From Trissonchulus latispiculum (Eukaryota > Nematoda > Enoplea > Enoplida > Ironidae): DNA of 64,000 bases. Made by a program: the position numbers and the translations under genes. Where the stretch lies: assembly GCA_030248195.1 (NCBI GenBank), contig JASAND010012429.1, forward strand, positions 19,208-83,207, read 5' to 3'. Below the pieces are notes generated by a model. The model made no database searches. It saw only the letters and a program-made list of their open reading frames with translations, and was not told the DNA's origin. Position 1 is the first letter of the stretch; each line of letters starts with the position of its first letter. Positions 34,391 to 51,789 of the stretch are shown piece after piece.

Positions 34391-36547
34391 TAGCTTGCGA
34401 AAAGTGGTACCGACCAGCGGCCGGTGAAGGCCGGTACGCCGGCCGGCCGGCCGGTTCTGGGCCGACGGCCACCGGCCGGCGCCGGTGTCACAGGGAAATA
34501 TTCACCCGTGAAATCTTTCCCCCCGGAAAATTTTCCCTTGGGAAATCTTTCTCCCTGGAAAAAATTCCCTGACACTGTAATTATTTTCCTGGATGCATTC
34601 AATGCAGGAATTTTTAACTAAACTCAACTTTGCTCCCTATTTTAGTCTTCCGTATCCAAATATTTTTTAATTCTTCCTTTCCAGCATTTGCATTTTTAAA
34701 TTGAATGCACCTAAATTAAGAATAACATTAAAATTACAGTCCTGCACAAAAGAAACTGATGCTAGGATAGGATTAAACGGCTTAATATTTAATCAAGCTA
34801 ATTAAAAAATTTAAACAGATAAAATTTATATTTAACCCGTTTAACATTTCTTTAATGCCCATAGTCGTAGAAACGTTCGTTCCTGTAGATACTACAGAAC
34901 CACTTTTCCAGACGATAAATGCTGCAAAACGTTTTGTAGAAGATACACAAACGTTACATACCTACGTCTTGTAATTATTACAGGACATCGTTGGTATGTA
35001 GTGTTCATCCTTTGGTATAATGGATCACAACTTCGATTATTATTTAGTACTAAAGGAACCTGTAGTTTCCACTGGTTTACAAGTTTACTCTGCGGGTTAT
35101 TACTCGATATGTTGATAACGCAAACTGAGTATATTAGGGCGAGTGATCGAACATAGTTTTCGAAGGCTGAAAGTTTTGGAAATTTTTCAAATTTTCAGTC
35201 TTTCAACAACCTATGGATGGACTGTTGGTAGCGGCCGCTCCATGCCGGAAATATTTTGGAAAGGCCATCCCCCGCAGCCGCCTTTTCCATGAGTACTACA
35301 GGTTTATCCATTGAAAACTGAAAACTACAGGTTTTTCTTGAAAAATCTACAAGTTTGGTATCTCATTCAGATAGGATTGTCGAAAAAGTGGAAAAAACTA
35401 CAGGTTCCTTTAACATTGTCTACAGGAACCTCTTGTAGTTTTTACTGTTCGAGAGGTCGGAGAAAAACACAAAAGCTGCCTTGGTGGAAAATACAAAAAG
35501 CTCCGCTAGTGACTGACCGCACAGGAGCATTTTTGTGGACAACTACAAAAATTCTTGTAATCTTACAGGAGTCTTTTAAGAGTGTGGAATTAAATAAATC
35601 TTATGTCATTAATGCCACCTATGATTGAAAAGTCATTTTAATTTGATTTAGCAAATTTTTTAAGAATTGCATCAGTTTTAATAGCTTTTTTCTCTAAAAA
35701 TTAATTTTTATATTTTAGTCCGCATGCTGCGTTTTCAACTAATCCAATTTTTATACTTTAGACACTGTTTCGTTTAAAGAATAGAAGGATCAGAGTAAAG
35801 CGAGCTAAAAATCACCTTGACTTTTGAAATTGATAATGGTTTCTTAACTTGAATGAAATGTGTTATCTAATTGGATACGACTAGGAAGACTGAAAGTAAC
35901 TACCGGTGGTGTCTGATATCGGAAGATGTTATCCTAGCTGATTTTTGATACAGGAACTAAAATTTGAAATTATGCATATTAGTTGATAAATTAGTATGCG
36001 GACTAAAAAGATTAAAAATTAAATTTAATAAGGGCTACTAAGATTGGTGGATTTAAATTGACTCGATGACTTTTTAAACGTTTAATTAAAATTTTAATTC
36101 CGCATTAAAACAACTTATAGAAATGGATTAAATATAAATTTAAAATATGAATTTATAAATTTAATTCAAGGCATTTAGCATTTAAAGTCGATTAACCGGA
36201 TCTTCTGTTTCTTCTATACGGATTAATTTCAGTGTCATGTATTCTTAATTCATGTACATTGTTGTAGGTTGGGAATATATAACAGCGACTAATAAAGTAT
36301 TAAACTAATTGGATAAATAACATGAAAATAAGTATAAAGTTTAGTAACTCCTACTATAAATATATCCAATGAGTACAAAAATTATTATTAGGGAAATTTT
36401 TCCGGGGGAAAAGAAATCTCTAGTAAAATTTTTCCGGGGGGAAAGATTTCCTTAGGGAAATTTTTCCAGGGGGAAAGATATCACGGGGGTAAATTTCCCC
36501 TGTGACACCGGCCGGCCCACGAAAAATTGGGTCGGTGAACAACACTA
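34391..36547. mobile_element. 2.2-kb inverted-repeat element, CCGGCC and TTTCCC-word arms
   Basis: The left arm (34391-34570) has CCGGCCGG arrays, then GGTGTCACAGGGAAAT and GGAAATCTTTCCCCC words. The right arm (36389-36547) is its complement and ends GGTCGGTGAACAACACTA, a hAT-like terminus. The left end (TAGCTTGCG...) is diverged and no duplication is visible. The centre is AT-rich with scattered CTACAGG words and no gene. Confidence 0.65.
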
Positions 36548-36703
36548 ATAGAGACTATCTATCAGGAAAAACTGATTGTTGTATTTATTGTACTTAAATA
36601 TGTAGCAACCAACTTCTTTGGAGAAAGCGAGCTTTTTACAGGTTATTATCTGACACGATCAAAGTAAAACAGTCCGTAGTGGACATCATTACTGACACAA
36701 ACA

Positions 36704-37345
36704 CCGGATTGCACCAATGAAGGTTAGCTCGGTGTTAAGCTAATCTCAAGGTTAACTCGGAGTTAACCTGATAATTCTCAGTTAATCCGTTGCACCAAAC
36801 CAGGTTAAGTTAACCTCGAGGTTAACTCCGAACTAACTTATTCTTCAGCGGCAGAAACTTAATCCTGAGTTCGATCAGGATTAACTGAGGACTAACTCTA
36901 TTTCTAACATTTCAGCCTTAATTTTTCGGAAAAATCCGTCACGGACTTTTCAAACTATTATTTCTGCATACTCCATTCTTTTTTACAAAAATATTTTGGG
37001 CTTTAGTTTTAAAAGTTCCTCACGAGATTCGATCCACTACTTCAACAATGGCCTTGAGCTCAGAGTTAAGGAGAGCTAAGACTTAGCTCGGAGTTAACCT
37101 TGAACTTAGTCATCAGCTAACCTTGACAAACGATGATTGGATACATTGACTAGAGAAACGAATATGATTGGTTAAAGATAACCCTGAGCTGAAGGTTAGG
37201 GTTTGTTATTCTTTACAAGAACAAGGTTGGTGCAACGGCCTAACTTTAACTCTGAGTTTGAGCTCAGCTGTAGAATAGCTAACACCGAGTTAACTCGGTG
37301 TTAAGCTAGCACCGAGCTAAGTTAGTCCGATTTGGTGCAATCGGG
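36704..37345. mobile_element. foldback element with GGTTAACTCGGAGTTAACC-type words
   Basis: Left CCGGATTGCACCAATGAAGG and right TTTGGTGCAATCGG are inverted copies. Both sides are dense in GTTAACTCCGAG/CTCGGTGTTAAGC words, including a second GTTGCACCAA / TTGGTGCAAC pair inside. No clear target duplication. Non-coding. Confidence 0.65.
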
Positions 37346-37927
37346 CGAAACACACATCGTTTCTAGGAGGCCACCAACCACAAGTTACAAATTTTGGTGC
37401 ATAAATAGGTTTTTCGAAATCCCTAGCTCTGCCACGAATGTTGACTTGGGCTAGGTTTAAATATTAAAAGTATACCTTGGCTGTCGAGCGTCGCTTCTTC
37501 TTCAGTACTAACAGGTATAAATTTCAATTCTCGCAATCGCGCCGATGTAGAGAGTTACCTAAAAACGCCAGCTCTAACCTACCACAGCTTTTGACCCAGT
37601 TAAGCTCTAATGCGGAGAAACTGAGGCTAAGTTTCAAGGAATTCGGATTTGGGTTAATGTTCAAACTTAATTTTTGTACGAAAAAGCGTTTCTATTCCTG
37701 AAAAGTTAGAGCTTTAATGGTTTATTTTCATTAGTCAGAACTTCTTAAGTCAGGACTTCATGAGACAAAATTTCATTAGTCAAAATTTTGTGAGTCAGAA
37801 TTTTGTTTTTATAGTTTCTTCAAAACTGGCAATCTTTGTTTGCACAATCTTAGGACCCGTCAGATTGAAGATTAACTTTTAATTCGTTTTTCCTGCCGCA
37901 AAGTCTAGCAAGACGGCTGATCATATG

Positions 37928-38779
37928 TAGGGTTGTGCTCGGGCCGTGAATCGGGCCTCGGGCTCGGTTCGGGCTCGGGCTCGGGCCGGCCCGGCCCGAG
38001 AAATAATTCTTGCGGCCCGAACCGAGCCCGAACCGAGAAGGTCCACAGGCCCGAACCGAGTCGGGCCGTTCGGGCCGCTCGGGCTACTCGGGCCGCTCGA
38101 GCCGTTCGGGCTATTCGGGCCGCTCGGGCCATTCTATCAGGTTACTGTAACAGGGTGGTTGCGGAAAAAGAAATATTCTTGGCACTACATAGTGCACATC
38201 AAAACTATTATGAGTTAGAACTTCATCTTAGTCATGCCTCTTTGTGCAACTACAGGTATCAGGTAGCAAATAATACTTCGCATTTGATTCCTGCTTTACT
38301 ATTACTTGCTATTACTTGTTACTACAAAGGTATGTAGACTACAAATTGTTGAAAAATAGAACATGGCGTTCTTTAAATATATTAAAAACAAAGTAAATAT
38401 TTCAAATATTATTCAAATATTCAAATTCAACCATAACAGTTTACATTTTCGAAATATACCTTTCTGAACATGTAAATATTTGTACATATTTGAAATAGTT
38501 TGTTTTAATTTTCAAATATATTTTAACCTACTTTAATAAGTAACCAATAAGGTGAGTACTCTTTCCAGTTTCTGAAGCAAGTTCTGCTCGGGCCGTGACT
38601 CGGTTCGGGCCGCTCGGGCTGGTCGGGCTGCTCGGGCCGTGAATCGGTTCGGGCCGCTCGGGCCTTGACTCGGGCCTCGGGCTTCGGGCCGGGCTCGGGC
38701 TGGCACGAGCCCGAACCGAGAAGTCAGTCCGGCCCGAGCCCGAGCCCGGGCCGAGAAATTTCTTAGTGGCACAACCCTA
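37928..38779. mobile_element. hAT-like non-autonomous element, CGGGCTCGG/CGGGCCG-word arrays
   Basis: ATCATATG at 37920-37927 and 38780-38787 (perfect 8-bp duplication). Ends TAGGGTTGTGC / GGCACAACCCTA. Subterminal arrays of CGGGCTCGG/TCGGGCCGC at 37935-38130 and 38583-38755. The arrays make long Arg/Ala-rich frames on both strands that are composition artefacts. Confidence 0.88.
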
Positions 38780-39021
38780 ATCATATGACGATTTTATAAA
38801 TAGTCTCTAAAAGTAAATAGTCACGAATGTTTGAGTATGTCTCTCCTACCCCTTTTCAAGACGGTTCGAGACAACTGAGCTGGGTCTGCCCTACCTGCCC
38901 TACCTTCCGAACGAGAACTGACGGATACGCTGTTTCGTTCAAATTCTATGAATATCAGTAATCAGTATAACGTAGTAGTATAAATCGTTACCAAGGATCG
39001 TCTCGCAAGAGTTAATACAAG

Positions 39022-39677
39022 CAAGAGTTTATAATAGGAAGAGTATGACACTCAGTTCTTCCAGAATAAGCTTGCAATATGCTCGAAACATTAAGGCCAA
39101 AATCTCGGGGGAGGGGCTTCTCAGCATGTAAACATGCTATGCTATGCTAGCATTTTTCAAAAATATTAATTTTTTGACAAATTAAATACGACAGTTTGAG
39201 CTAGGAAAGTCATACAGGGATAATTTTTATATCATTATGTGCGTGGAATGAGATCTTTTCAACGATATGAACCTTATGTAGCTCGGTTCTGGCTATCTTT
39301 TACAAATTTGGCAACAACGTAACGCATATGATGATCATGAAATTTTTGAAATTTTCGTAGAAAGGCTGTTTTATTGCCGGATTGGTGAGAGATTGCCTAA
39401 CCAAACTATATGATTTTTATATTGTTACAAAGAGCTGATTCTGCGCAATATAATGATATAAAAATCACCGCTGTACATACGACTTTCCCAGCTCAAGCTA
39501 TATATATATATATAGTATTTTATTTGTCTAAAACGCCCGTTTTTGAAAAATGTCAGCGTGGCATGTTTACACGCTGAGAAGCTCCCCCGAGATTTTGGCC
39601 TTAATGCTTCGAGTATATTGCAAGCTTAACACACTAGGAAAGGTCGAGTGTCTCATTCTTCCTTTTATAGACTCTTG
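39022..39677. mobile_element. CAAGAGT-family foldback element, 7-bp TSD
   Basis: ATACAAG at 39015-39021 and 39678-39684 (perfect). Ends CAAGAGTTTATAATAGGAAG / CTTCCTTTTATAGACTCTTG. Long inverted arms share the ATTAAGGCCAAAATCTCGGG block. A TA microsatellite lies at about 39499-39514. The interior differs from the 25.6-kb copy. Confidence 0.88.
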
Positions 39678-39684
39678 ATACAAG

Positions 39685-42600
39685 TAATGGATTATTGAAC
39701 ATTGAATAATCCATGTAGCCCCTTTAAACTTGACCTTTAACAAATTGTAATTTCTGTAAGCTTCTAATAATGAAGCTGATGTTGTTGAAGTTAGAGAATT
39801 AGTTTGAAAATGACGCAAAGAAACCCTGGCCAAACGTTGGCGGTCGGCTTTTGTAAAAGATGTTCTGGCCGACGGTACTCTGGAGGTGGTAACCAGTAAG
39901 ATAACCAGCGATATGCTTAAACCTTACGAACCTTACTAAAGATGTTCTTGACATTGACAGATAAGACAAAGATATTTTAGTCACAAGCTAGTCGCAGAAA
40001 TGTGAGATGGCGTCCATTCGGACCCACCACGTAAAAACTGCCAAAACCAGGACACATTATTAAAAACACCTAAACCAAGAAAGACGCAGAAACCACGGTA
40101 TTTTTCTTACATTCACACAGCATCACAGACATAGGCAGAGCTCATGATACACGCTAAGCTAAGGAAGCAATTCCCACAATAAAACACACAGTAGAAACAA
40201 ATGATACAATCGGAAGCAAATATATACATATTCTGTGCCAGTACAAGCCACATTGATGTAATTTCACAGAAAAGGATATGCACGGAAGGAGATCTGTTTC
40301 AGAAATTCTTTATTAGAACCAGTATAGACTACTACTTAAAACATTTAAATCAGCATTACGAATGTAGATAAATTGGGTAAAATTGCCATTTTTTCTTAAA
40401 ATTTCGCCAATTTATCAATTTCGCCAACGGTCACTCTTTCCGTGAAATGTACCGTATATACTGATGCCAATCAAATGAAGGCAGACTGCGGTCAAAACCA
40501 ATGTTTTGTAAAAATTTTGAGTTGACATGCAAATGAACTGCAACAGCAAATGGCTGAATAAGAATAAGTAGCCGATGCTTCAAATCAATTAATTTTTCCA
40601 ATTGATATCGACGAAATTCCAGGTAGAAGCTTAGACTAATGTTTGCAAATTACGAAAAGTTGTTATCGGTTAAAGGACAGTCAGTCCCAGAAGCCACACC
40701 AGTCATGAGGAAATGTTTGAAGCTGCCGCAGGAATTCGGCGCCATACTCCGATTTTAAGCTCAAACGCTGTCCTTTTTGAGAAACAAAACGGAAACTAAC
40801 CACCCACCAACCATTATATACCAGGCTCATGCTTTAAACCACTCCTCTTTTTAGTTAAAAAATGTTCTGGTCTAGTACTCCCGTTATAAACATAATTGGA
40901 TGGTTGACTCTTGTGTTAATCGTCAAGCAAATTGTTTGTTTGCCGAGAGAAGTAGATTCCAAACACTTATTTAGGTGATTTAGCAAGGATCTGGCTAAGA
41001 AAACCAAAACTATGGATTGCCTTCAAAGCTTATTGGTGATCGGAGAAATTTCGGGAAACCGCCGTTTTTTCAGGTATTATAGACAAAGAACAATGAGAAT
41101 TTCCCAGTGTGCACCATTTCTACATGCCCCGTTTGGCTAAGTTCAAAAATTGCATTGAAAAGGTGCCTTTTGCATGACGCCGGTCGGCATCATGGCAACC
41201 TTATCGTGGTTTGCCATAAGTGTCACTCAACGTGTATATACCAGTTGTTCAAGTTGGAGGAAAAATTTTAAAAATTTATGCATAAACCTAGAAAACTGCA
41301 GCCATTCAGACCCAGAGAACATGGATACTCTTCCGTTATGTAAATGTTGGGATAAAAGGTTAGTAAGAAAACAAAGCTATTATAGACACAAGAGGACCCA
41401 AACAAAACAAGAAACTATCGTACACAAAAAGAGACAAATTCTAAAAAACCTGACGAATAAAATGTGGGTAGGTAATGAAGATAAAGCATTATAAAAATCA
41501 TACATAATATGATTACGTATTATACGTAGAATAGTAAACATTGGTTATGTAAATGGCGGGTCGCATACAAACACAAACATAAAATGTTAAGTGTAATGAC
41601 AAAATTACAAACATGAGTACAATGAATGATATACATTCTATGAGAGAGAGACCTAAAGTTTCCAAACATAAAAGCACAAACAAATTGACACACATACACA
41701 CAATGTACAAGTACATACATTACAAACATTAATTCACCAAACAGATCATTACGTAAAAGTGCACCACTGAAATAAAAATGGAAGCATTTGCATTGAATAT
41801 TCACAAAAGCAATAAAGAAGCATTTGCATACCAATAAAATCCACTAATGGCTAGCAACAAACAACCTCCAAAATTGGCGGCACATATAGTTCAGTATCTC
41901 CTCCTCCTCCTCCTCCTCAGGTTTCAGTAGCTTTCTTTGCAGCCGCCCTTTATATATAGTTTACCACAGTAATCACAAGAGTTTGTACGACATCTATTAT
42001 TATAGCATAAACGTAATTAAATTTAATAAGAAATGCATTGTAGAAAAGGTAAAGGTATATAGTTTGTTTTCATTAAAATTGCTGAAAAATTCTTCAACTT
42101 CACACATACAACAGGCAACGCATAATGCATACCCATAAAAACCAAAACTGACCTATTTGGGAAAACTCCTCTAGCACAATACGCTGATTTTGAGGCACCT
42201 CACTTTTTCGCAAAGCGAAGCAAGCCACTTCCAAAATCTTAAAAGCTGCCAATGCAGTGTCTTCAGTTTTGAGGAGTTGTGGCTTTCAATAAAACAATGC
42301 AGACAACAGTTGGGGCTATCTGGGGAAAACACCAAGCTAAACAAGACCAGCTACATACAGAACAATTTAAAACGGATATGGCTAAACTTCCACAAGAAAA
42401 TATTTATACAATATCAGAAATACACAAATCAAAACATAAATACTTAAGAGTTGGCAATGACTAAAAGACCGCTTTTATACATACAGAAAGTAAACACGTG
42501 AACACAATATCCAAAAGCACTATTAATCCTGAACATCCCCAATAATTTAAGAAAGAGAATGATACACTAAATTTAAACGTGCCAATACTGAACCACAAAA

Positions 42601-43038
42601 ATCAATTGGCAAACTAAAGAAAGCTAATACATCTAAAGAAACGTAAGCAGAAAATAGTTTTGGAAACTTCTCACTTCAGACAATTTTATTCTGCAGCTAC
42701 ATATTTTTCATTCAGTGGAACAGCAGCTCTAAAAGCCCAGGATAAAACAAAAATGCATAAAACTACGAGTAAGACATGAACGCAAGAAGTTAACAATAAC
42801 ATGTTAAGTGTTGAGTGGAACAGTTTAATTTCCTAGAAGCCAACAGCGCTGATGATATTATGATATCATGCGTAGTGCAGGAAGAGAGTAGTTATCGTCT
42901 ATTCAGTTCCACTTTCAGAGCTAAAATAAGCCAAAATAAAAATTAATCCACTTTAACTGGTTGTTAGACAACAAGCAAATGGACAGGCAGGAACCTGCTT
43001 TGTTTGGTTTTTGCCTGTTTATCACAGTTTCCTTACTC
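39685..43038. other. no gene recognised; probably contains the ena 3' end
   Basis: AT-rich sequence with short frames only. A (CTC)n tract is at 41899-41919. The minus-strand ena 3' UTR should fall just below 43039; an AATAAAA on that strand at about 42685 is a possible poly(A) signal. Confidence 0.5.
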
Positions 43039-48242
<5,204 letters not shown>

Positions 48243-48444
48243 CTAAATGAAAAGAACGAAATCTGTGACCGACTTTGTTAGGTAAAGCAAAGACAGACAG
48301 CACAAATTAGTGGGGTAGAATTGGAAGGTTGGTGGATGCTTCTAACTTCGTCTAACTTCGTTCTGGACAGTCGATCCAGAGACCAGTTGATCCAAGGTTC
48401 GACTTCAGCAGGAAAGAACCCCGCTGCGATGCTTCGTCTGAAGC

Positions 48445-49470
48445 CTAGCGTCCCGGATATAATGGGTTTTCTTCCAATTCCTGGGTAGAAGGCTTGGCTT
48501 GGTCCAGTTTACCGGGTTGACGTATGCACATACAACATGCTATACAACAACATATATCCCCAGCATTCCAGCAATCAAGCGCGAAATTGTCTGCAGCCAG
48601 GAATCCTGGCCCACCACTACAATTGCTTATTTTTAAGCCATTCCAGAATGTGCCTGACATTTTGTTATTATCAGGTGCTGTTTCCAAGTCAGCCTGCAGT
48701 TCAAAGTGACACCCTACCTCTGTTTTCAGTTCCAATCTTCCACCAAAAATCTTTGGGCAGGTCCATTGAGGTATGGTTCTTTTTCTAGTGACGAGAACCA
48801 TAGTTAGTGTTTGCAGAATTTACTGATAGGTTAGTGTGTCTCCACCACATTTCCAGCGAATCCAATGCTCTTTGCATCGCTCTTGCAATTCTCGCTAAAG
48901 ATGATCCGTTTACGCACAAGTATCAATCATATGCGAAGAACTGGATAAAGACTGGTTGGTCATCTAGGCGATACAACAGGTCGTCCACCAGGATGCACCA
49001 AAGTAGAGGGGGACAGAACCACCCTTGGGGACATCCCCTGGTAGCAGTTGCTGCTGCTTCTGCTGATCCATAACTGGCTTTGACCACGTGATTTCTAAGC
49101 TTGAAGCCAATGATTCTGACTACATCTCTGTGAGGATCTACTCGTATTAGCGCCTCCTCCATTTTTCCAAAGGGAGCATTATCAAAAGATCCCTCAATGT
49201 CAAAAAAATCCCCAAGAAAAATTTCCGGTGGAAACCCAAGCCCCTAAGTGCATCGTCACGCAGATATCTGTCCAATAACCTTTCCAGACCCTTTAGACAG
49301 AAGGTCAGACTTATTGGCCTGAATGACTTAGCCCCGAATATGTCTGTCGGCCCGGTTTAGGAATAAAAACCACCATTGCCTGCCTCCAGAGTTTGGGAAT
49401 GTAGCCCAATCTCACACAGGCCCTGTATTTAATTACTAGAAATGCACCGGGCCTGACCCCGGCCCGGATG
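48445..49470 (-). pseudogene. non-LTR retrotransposon reverse transcriptase fragment (Jockey/R1-like)
   Basis: Minus-strand frames with several frameshifts. Around 49380-49330: PKLWRQAMVVFIPKPGRQ, an RT motif 0/1 block. Around 49290-49240: a GLERLLDRYLRD-like block. At 49200-48923: IEGSFDNAPF, then TRGCPQGWFCPPLLW, matching RT motifs A and B. The catalytic FAYDD is broken (AYD then stop at about 48925). The downstream frame (48801-48445) has KIFGGRLELKTEV, typical of the segment after RT. It lies just upstream of the ena EVH1 exon, probably in an ena intron. Dead copy. Confidence 0.75.
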
Positions 49471-49759
49471 GTCAGGCCCCTCTATTATTATTAGAATTAG
49501 AATATTAGAATTAGTATTACAATTATTATTATTAATTATTATTACGTATTAGAGGTGATAATTATTAGAGGTATTAGGGGTATATATTAGAATCCATCTG
49601 AGGTCACTTAATCTCGGGCAGAAAGGGAGGACAAATTGTTCCAAAAATAGACACATTTTGCCACAAACAGTAAGCAAATTCTCAGAACAGCTTACTGTTT
49701 CAGCTAACATCTAATTTTTAACTAACCAATTCCCGTCAAAAATATAGATATTGTCCTTA

Positions 49760-49835
49760 ACTTATTTAAACGCCAAACACCACAGCTCATATTACAGTGT
49801 TCATGTGACTGCAAGGAGCAGTTCTCCTTATTATT
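49760..49835. mobile_element. single-ended remnant of the 31.0-kb foldback family
   Basis: CATATTACAGTGTTCATGTG followed by ACTGCAAGGAGCAGTTCTCC matches the last 45 bp of the 31.0-kb right arm with several substitutions. The other end is missing. Confidence 0.5.
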
Positions 49836-50121
49836 ACTGTAACCCGGGCCAGCTTGCGCTGGAAGGAAGAACCTTAGATGCACCCAGTCTGGTGCTTAGC
49901 TCCCGAGACAAAAAACAAACAAAACAAGAAAATATAAATTACTCCCAATTACGAGCATTTCACACAGGTATTCCAACAGTCGAGGTGAAGAGAGAGCACT
50001 CTAGGCCGTCAGTTGAGCCAGGCACATGCCGAGGGCCCGCTCACAAAATCACCCCGGAAGGATTCAACCGGTTCCAAGTAGCAGGGCACCCCACCAGCAA
50101 CCACAAACTAAGACCCGGTAC

Positions 50122-50838
50122 CTGTGTTTTTTTTTGCGAAAAAAACTGCGAAATTCCGCACTTTTTTTGAAAATTCCGCAACTTTTTTCGGAGCTCTGCG
50201 TAAAGTTCCGCAAAAATTTTTGGCCTTGAGTAGAAATTTTCAGTTGTCTCAGATGAAAATTAAACGTATTTCACATACTTTTTGAAGCAAATTTTCAAAA
50301 AATTTCGCGCCTTCGGCGCGTATTTCTATACGTAGACACCTTTTAATCTTAGCCGAGTTAGAATGCAGAGTGACAGCTATGCAATGAAGTTCTTTTAGCG
50401 ATAAAAAATTTACCAAAGCATATTTTTTAACAATTTTTGCCTTTTAGCAGTTTGCTTATATTTTAGGATTTTACTGCCTGCCGAAACTAAACTTTTGAGA
50501 ATTTCCACTAAGGATTTTCCTCTGGTTTACAAAATTTTCTTAGCTTCTGGGGGCTCCGCCCCCAGACCCCCGCTTGTCTCTTCACTATTAATTTTTATGT
50601 ATACATATTTATTTATACTTATATACACATGCTTCGGCTTTAGAAAAAGTTATTTCTTGGTTAATACTATGCCTTAAATGTTAAAAATGTGTTTAAATAC
50701 ACCCAAATTACTAAAATTCAATAGTTATCTTTAAAAAACTAAAAAATAAGAATTTCGCAATTTTTTGCGAAATTCCGCAAAAAATTTTGGAGGACTGCGT
50801 AAAAGTTCGCAAAAAGTTTCGACGAAAAAAAAACACAG
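50122..50838. mobile_element. hAT-like non-autonomous element, GCGAAATTCCGCA-word termini
   Basis: CCCGGTAC at 50114-50121 and 50839-50846 (perfect 8-bp duplication). Ends CTGTGTTTTTTTT / AAAAAAAACACAG. AAATTCCGCA / GCGAAATTCCGC words occur next to both ends, one GAA-loop hairpin at 50306 and one G-rich hairpin module at 50542. Flanking sequence is GC-richer and may be part of an older retroelement. Confidence 0.87.
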
Positions 50839-50950
50839 CCCGGTACCGCTCCCCGGCACAGCACTCTGCCTGGCACCCACTACAGGCCCCCTCGCCGGTA
50901 CACCATGTAGTCCGACTCCCGATGCCACCTTCGGAGTACTCACTCCAGGA

Positions 50951-51771
50951 GCCAATGTTATCAAAATCGGGTTGAGTTCAACCCGGGTTGAACCCATTTT
51001 TGGGTTCAACCCTAAAATTTTTGGGTTGGCTAAACCCCGATGGTCAACCCTATGTTATCAAACTTTTTTAGGGTTGGGTTAGCTTAACCCGGGTTGACCT
51101 GTTTCAACCCTGATTTCAACCCAGTTTTCGACCCATTTTTCAACCTTGGTTTCCCAAAGCAGCTTAGTTTGAAGAAGGCGCAGCTTGCAATGCCTTGTTC
51201 CCACAAACTGAAGCTTCAGACACTTATGTATTCATACCAACGCCAACTTGACATCGGTGGCAGTAATTTAAGAAATATTGATCACTGTGGCAAAAAGGCT
51301 AGGAAAAATGAAACGTTTTACTTAAGAAAAGATTGGATCACCGCTGTATGTTACTTATTATTGGTGGTATATGGTATTTTAAGCGAATGTTTTGCAGACT
51401 ATTGTCGTGTTAACTTTAACTCAAAGTAAACTGATTGATAAAACAAAATTGATAAAATAAAATTGATAAAACGAAACGAGATCGTTGTTCTCTGTTATTT
51501 CAACCCGGGTTGAAATCTCAACCCTCCTCACTGGGGAGGGTTGAGATTCGGCTATTTCAACCCGAAAACCAACCCAAATATTGAACCCAAATTTAATGAT
51601 AACAATGGGTTGAAACTCAACCTGAATTTCAACCCCAACCCTGTTATTTCAACCCGGGTTTATTCAACCCTGTATTGATAACATTGGGTCGAAATTTTCA
51701 ACGCCAATCTCAACCCGGGTTGAGGTTTCAACCCGGGTTGAGATGCTTGATAACATCGACCCCTGGCAGTC
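50951..51771. mobile_element. foldback element of CAACCCGGGTTGA words
   Basis: Ends GCCAATGTTATCAAAATCGG / TTGATAACATCGACC. Both flanks are filled with self-complementary CAACCCGGGTTG words; the 330-bp centre (51140-51480) is ordinary sequence. Same family as 63.0 kb, in opposite orientation. Confidence 0.75.
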
Positions 51772-51789
51772 CTCCTTCCCGGAGGGCCA

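Noticed and set aside
37905..38784. Arg/Ala/Gly-rich frames of up to 134 codons
   Set aside because: By-product of CGGGCTCGG arrays in the hAT-like element; open on both strands at once.
41174..41494. 106-codon frame
   Set aside because: No motif, AT-rich codons, no splice or conservation cue.
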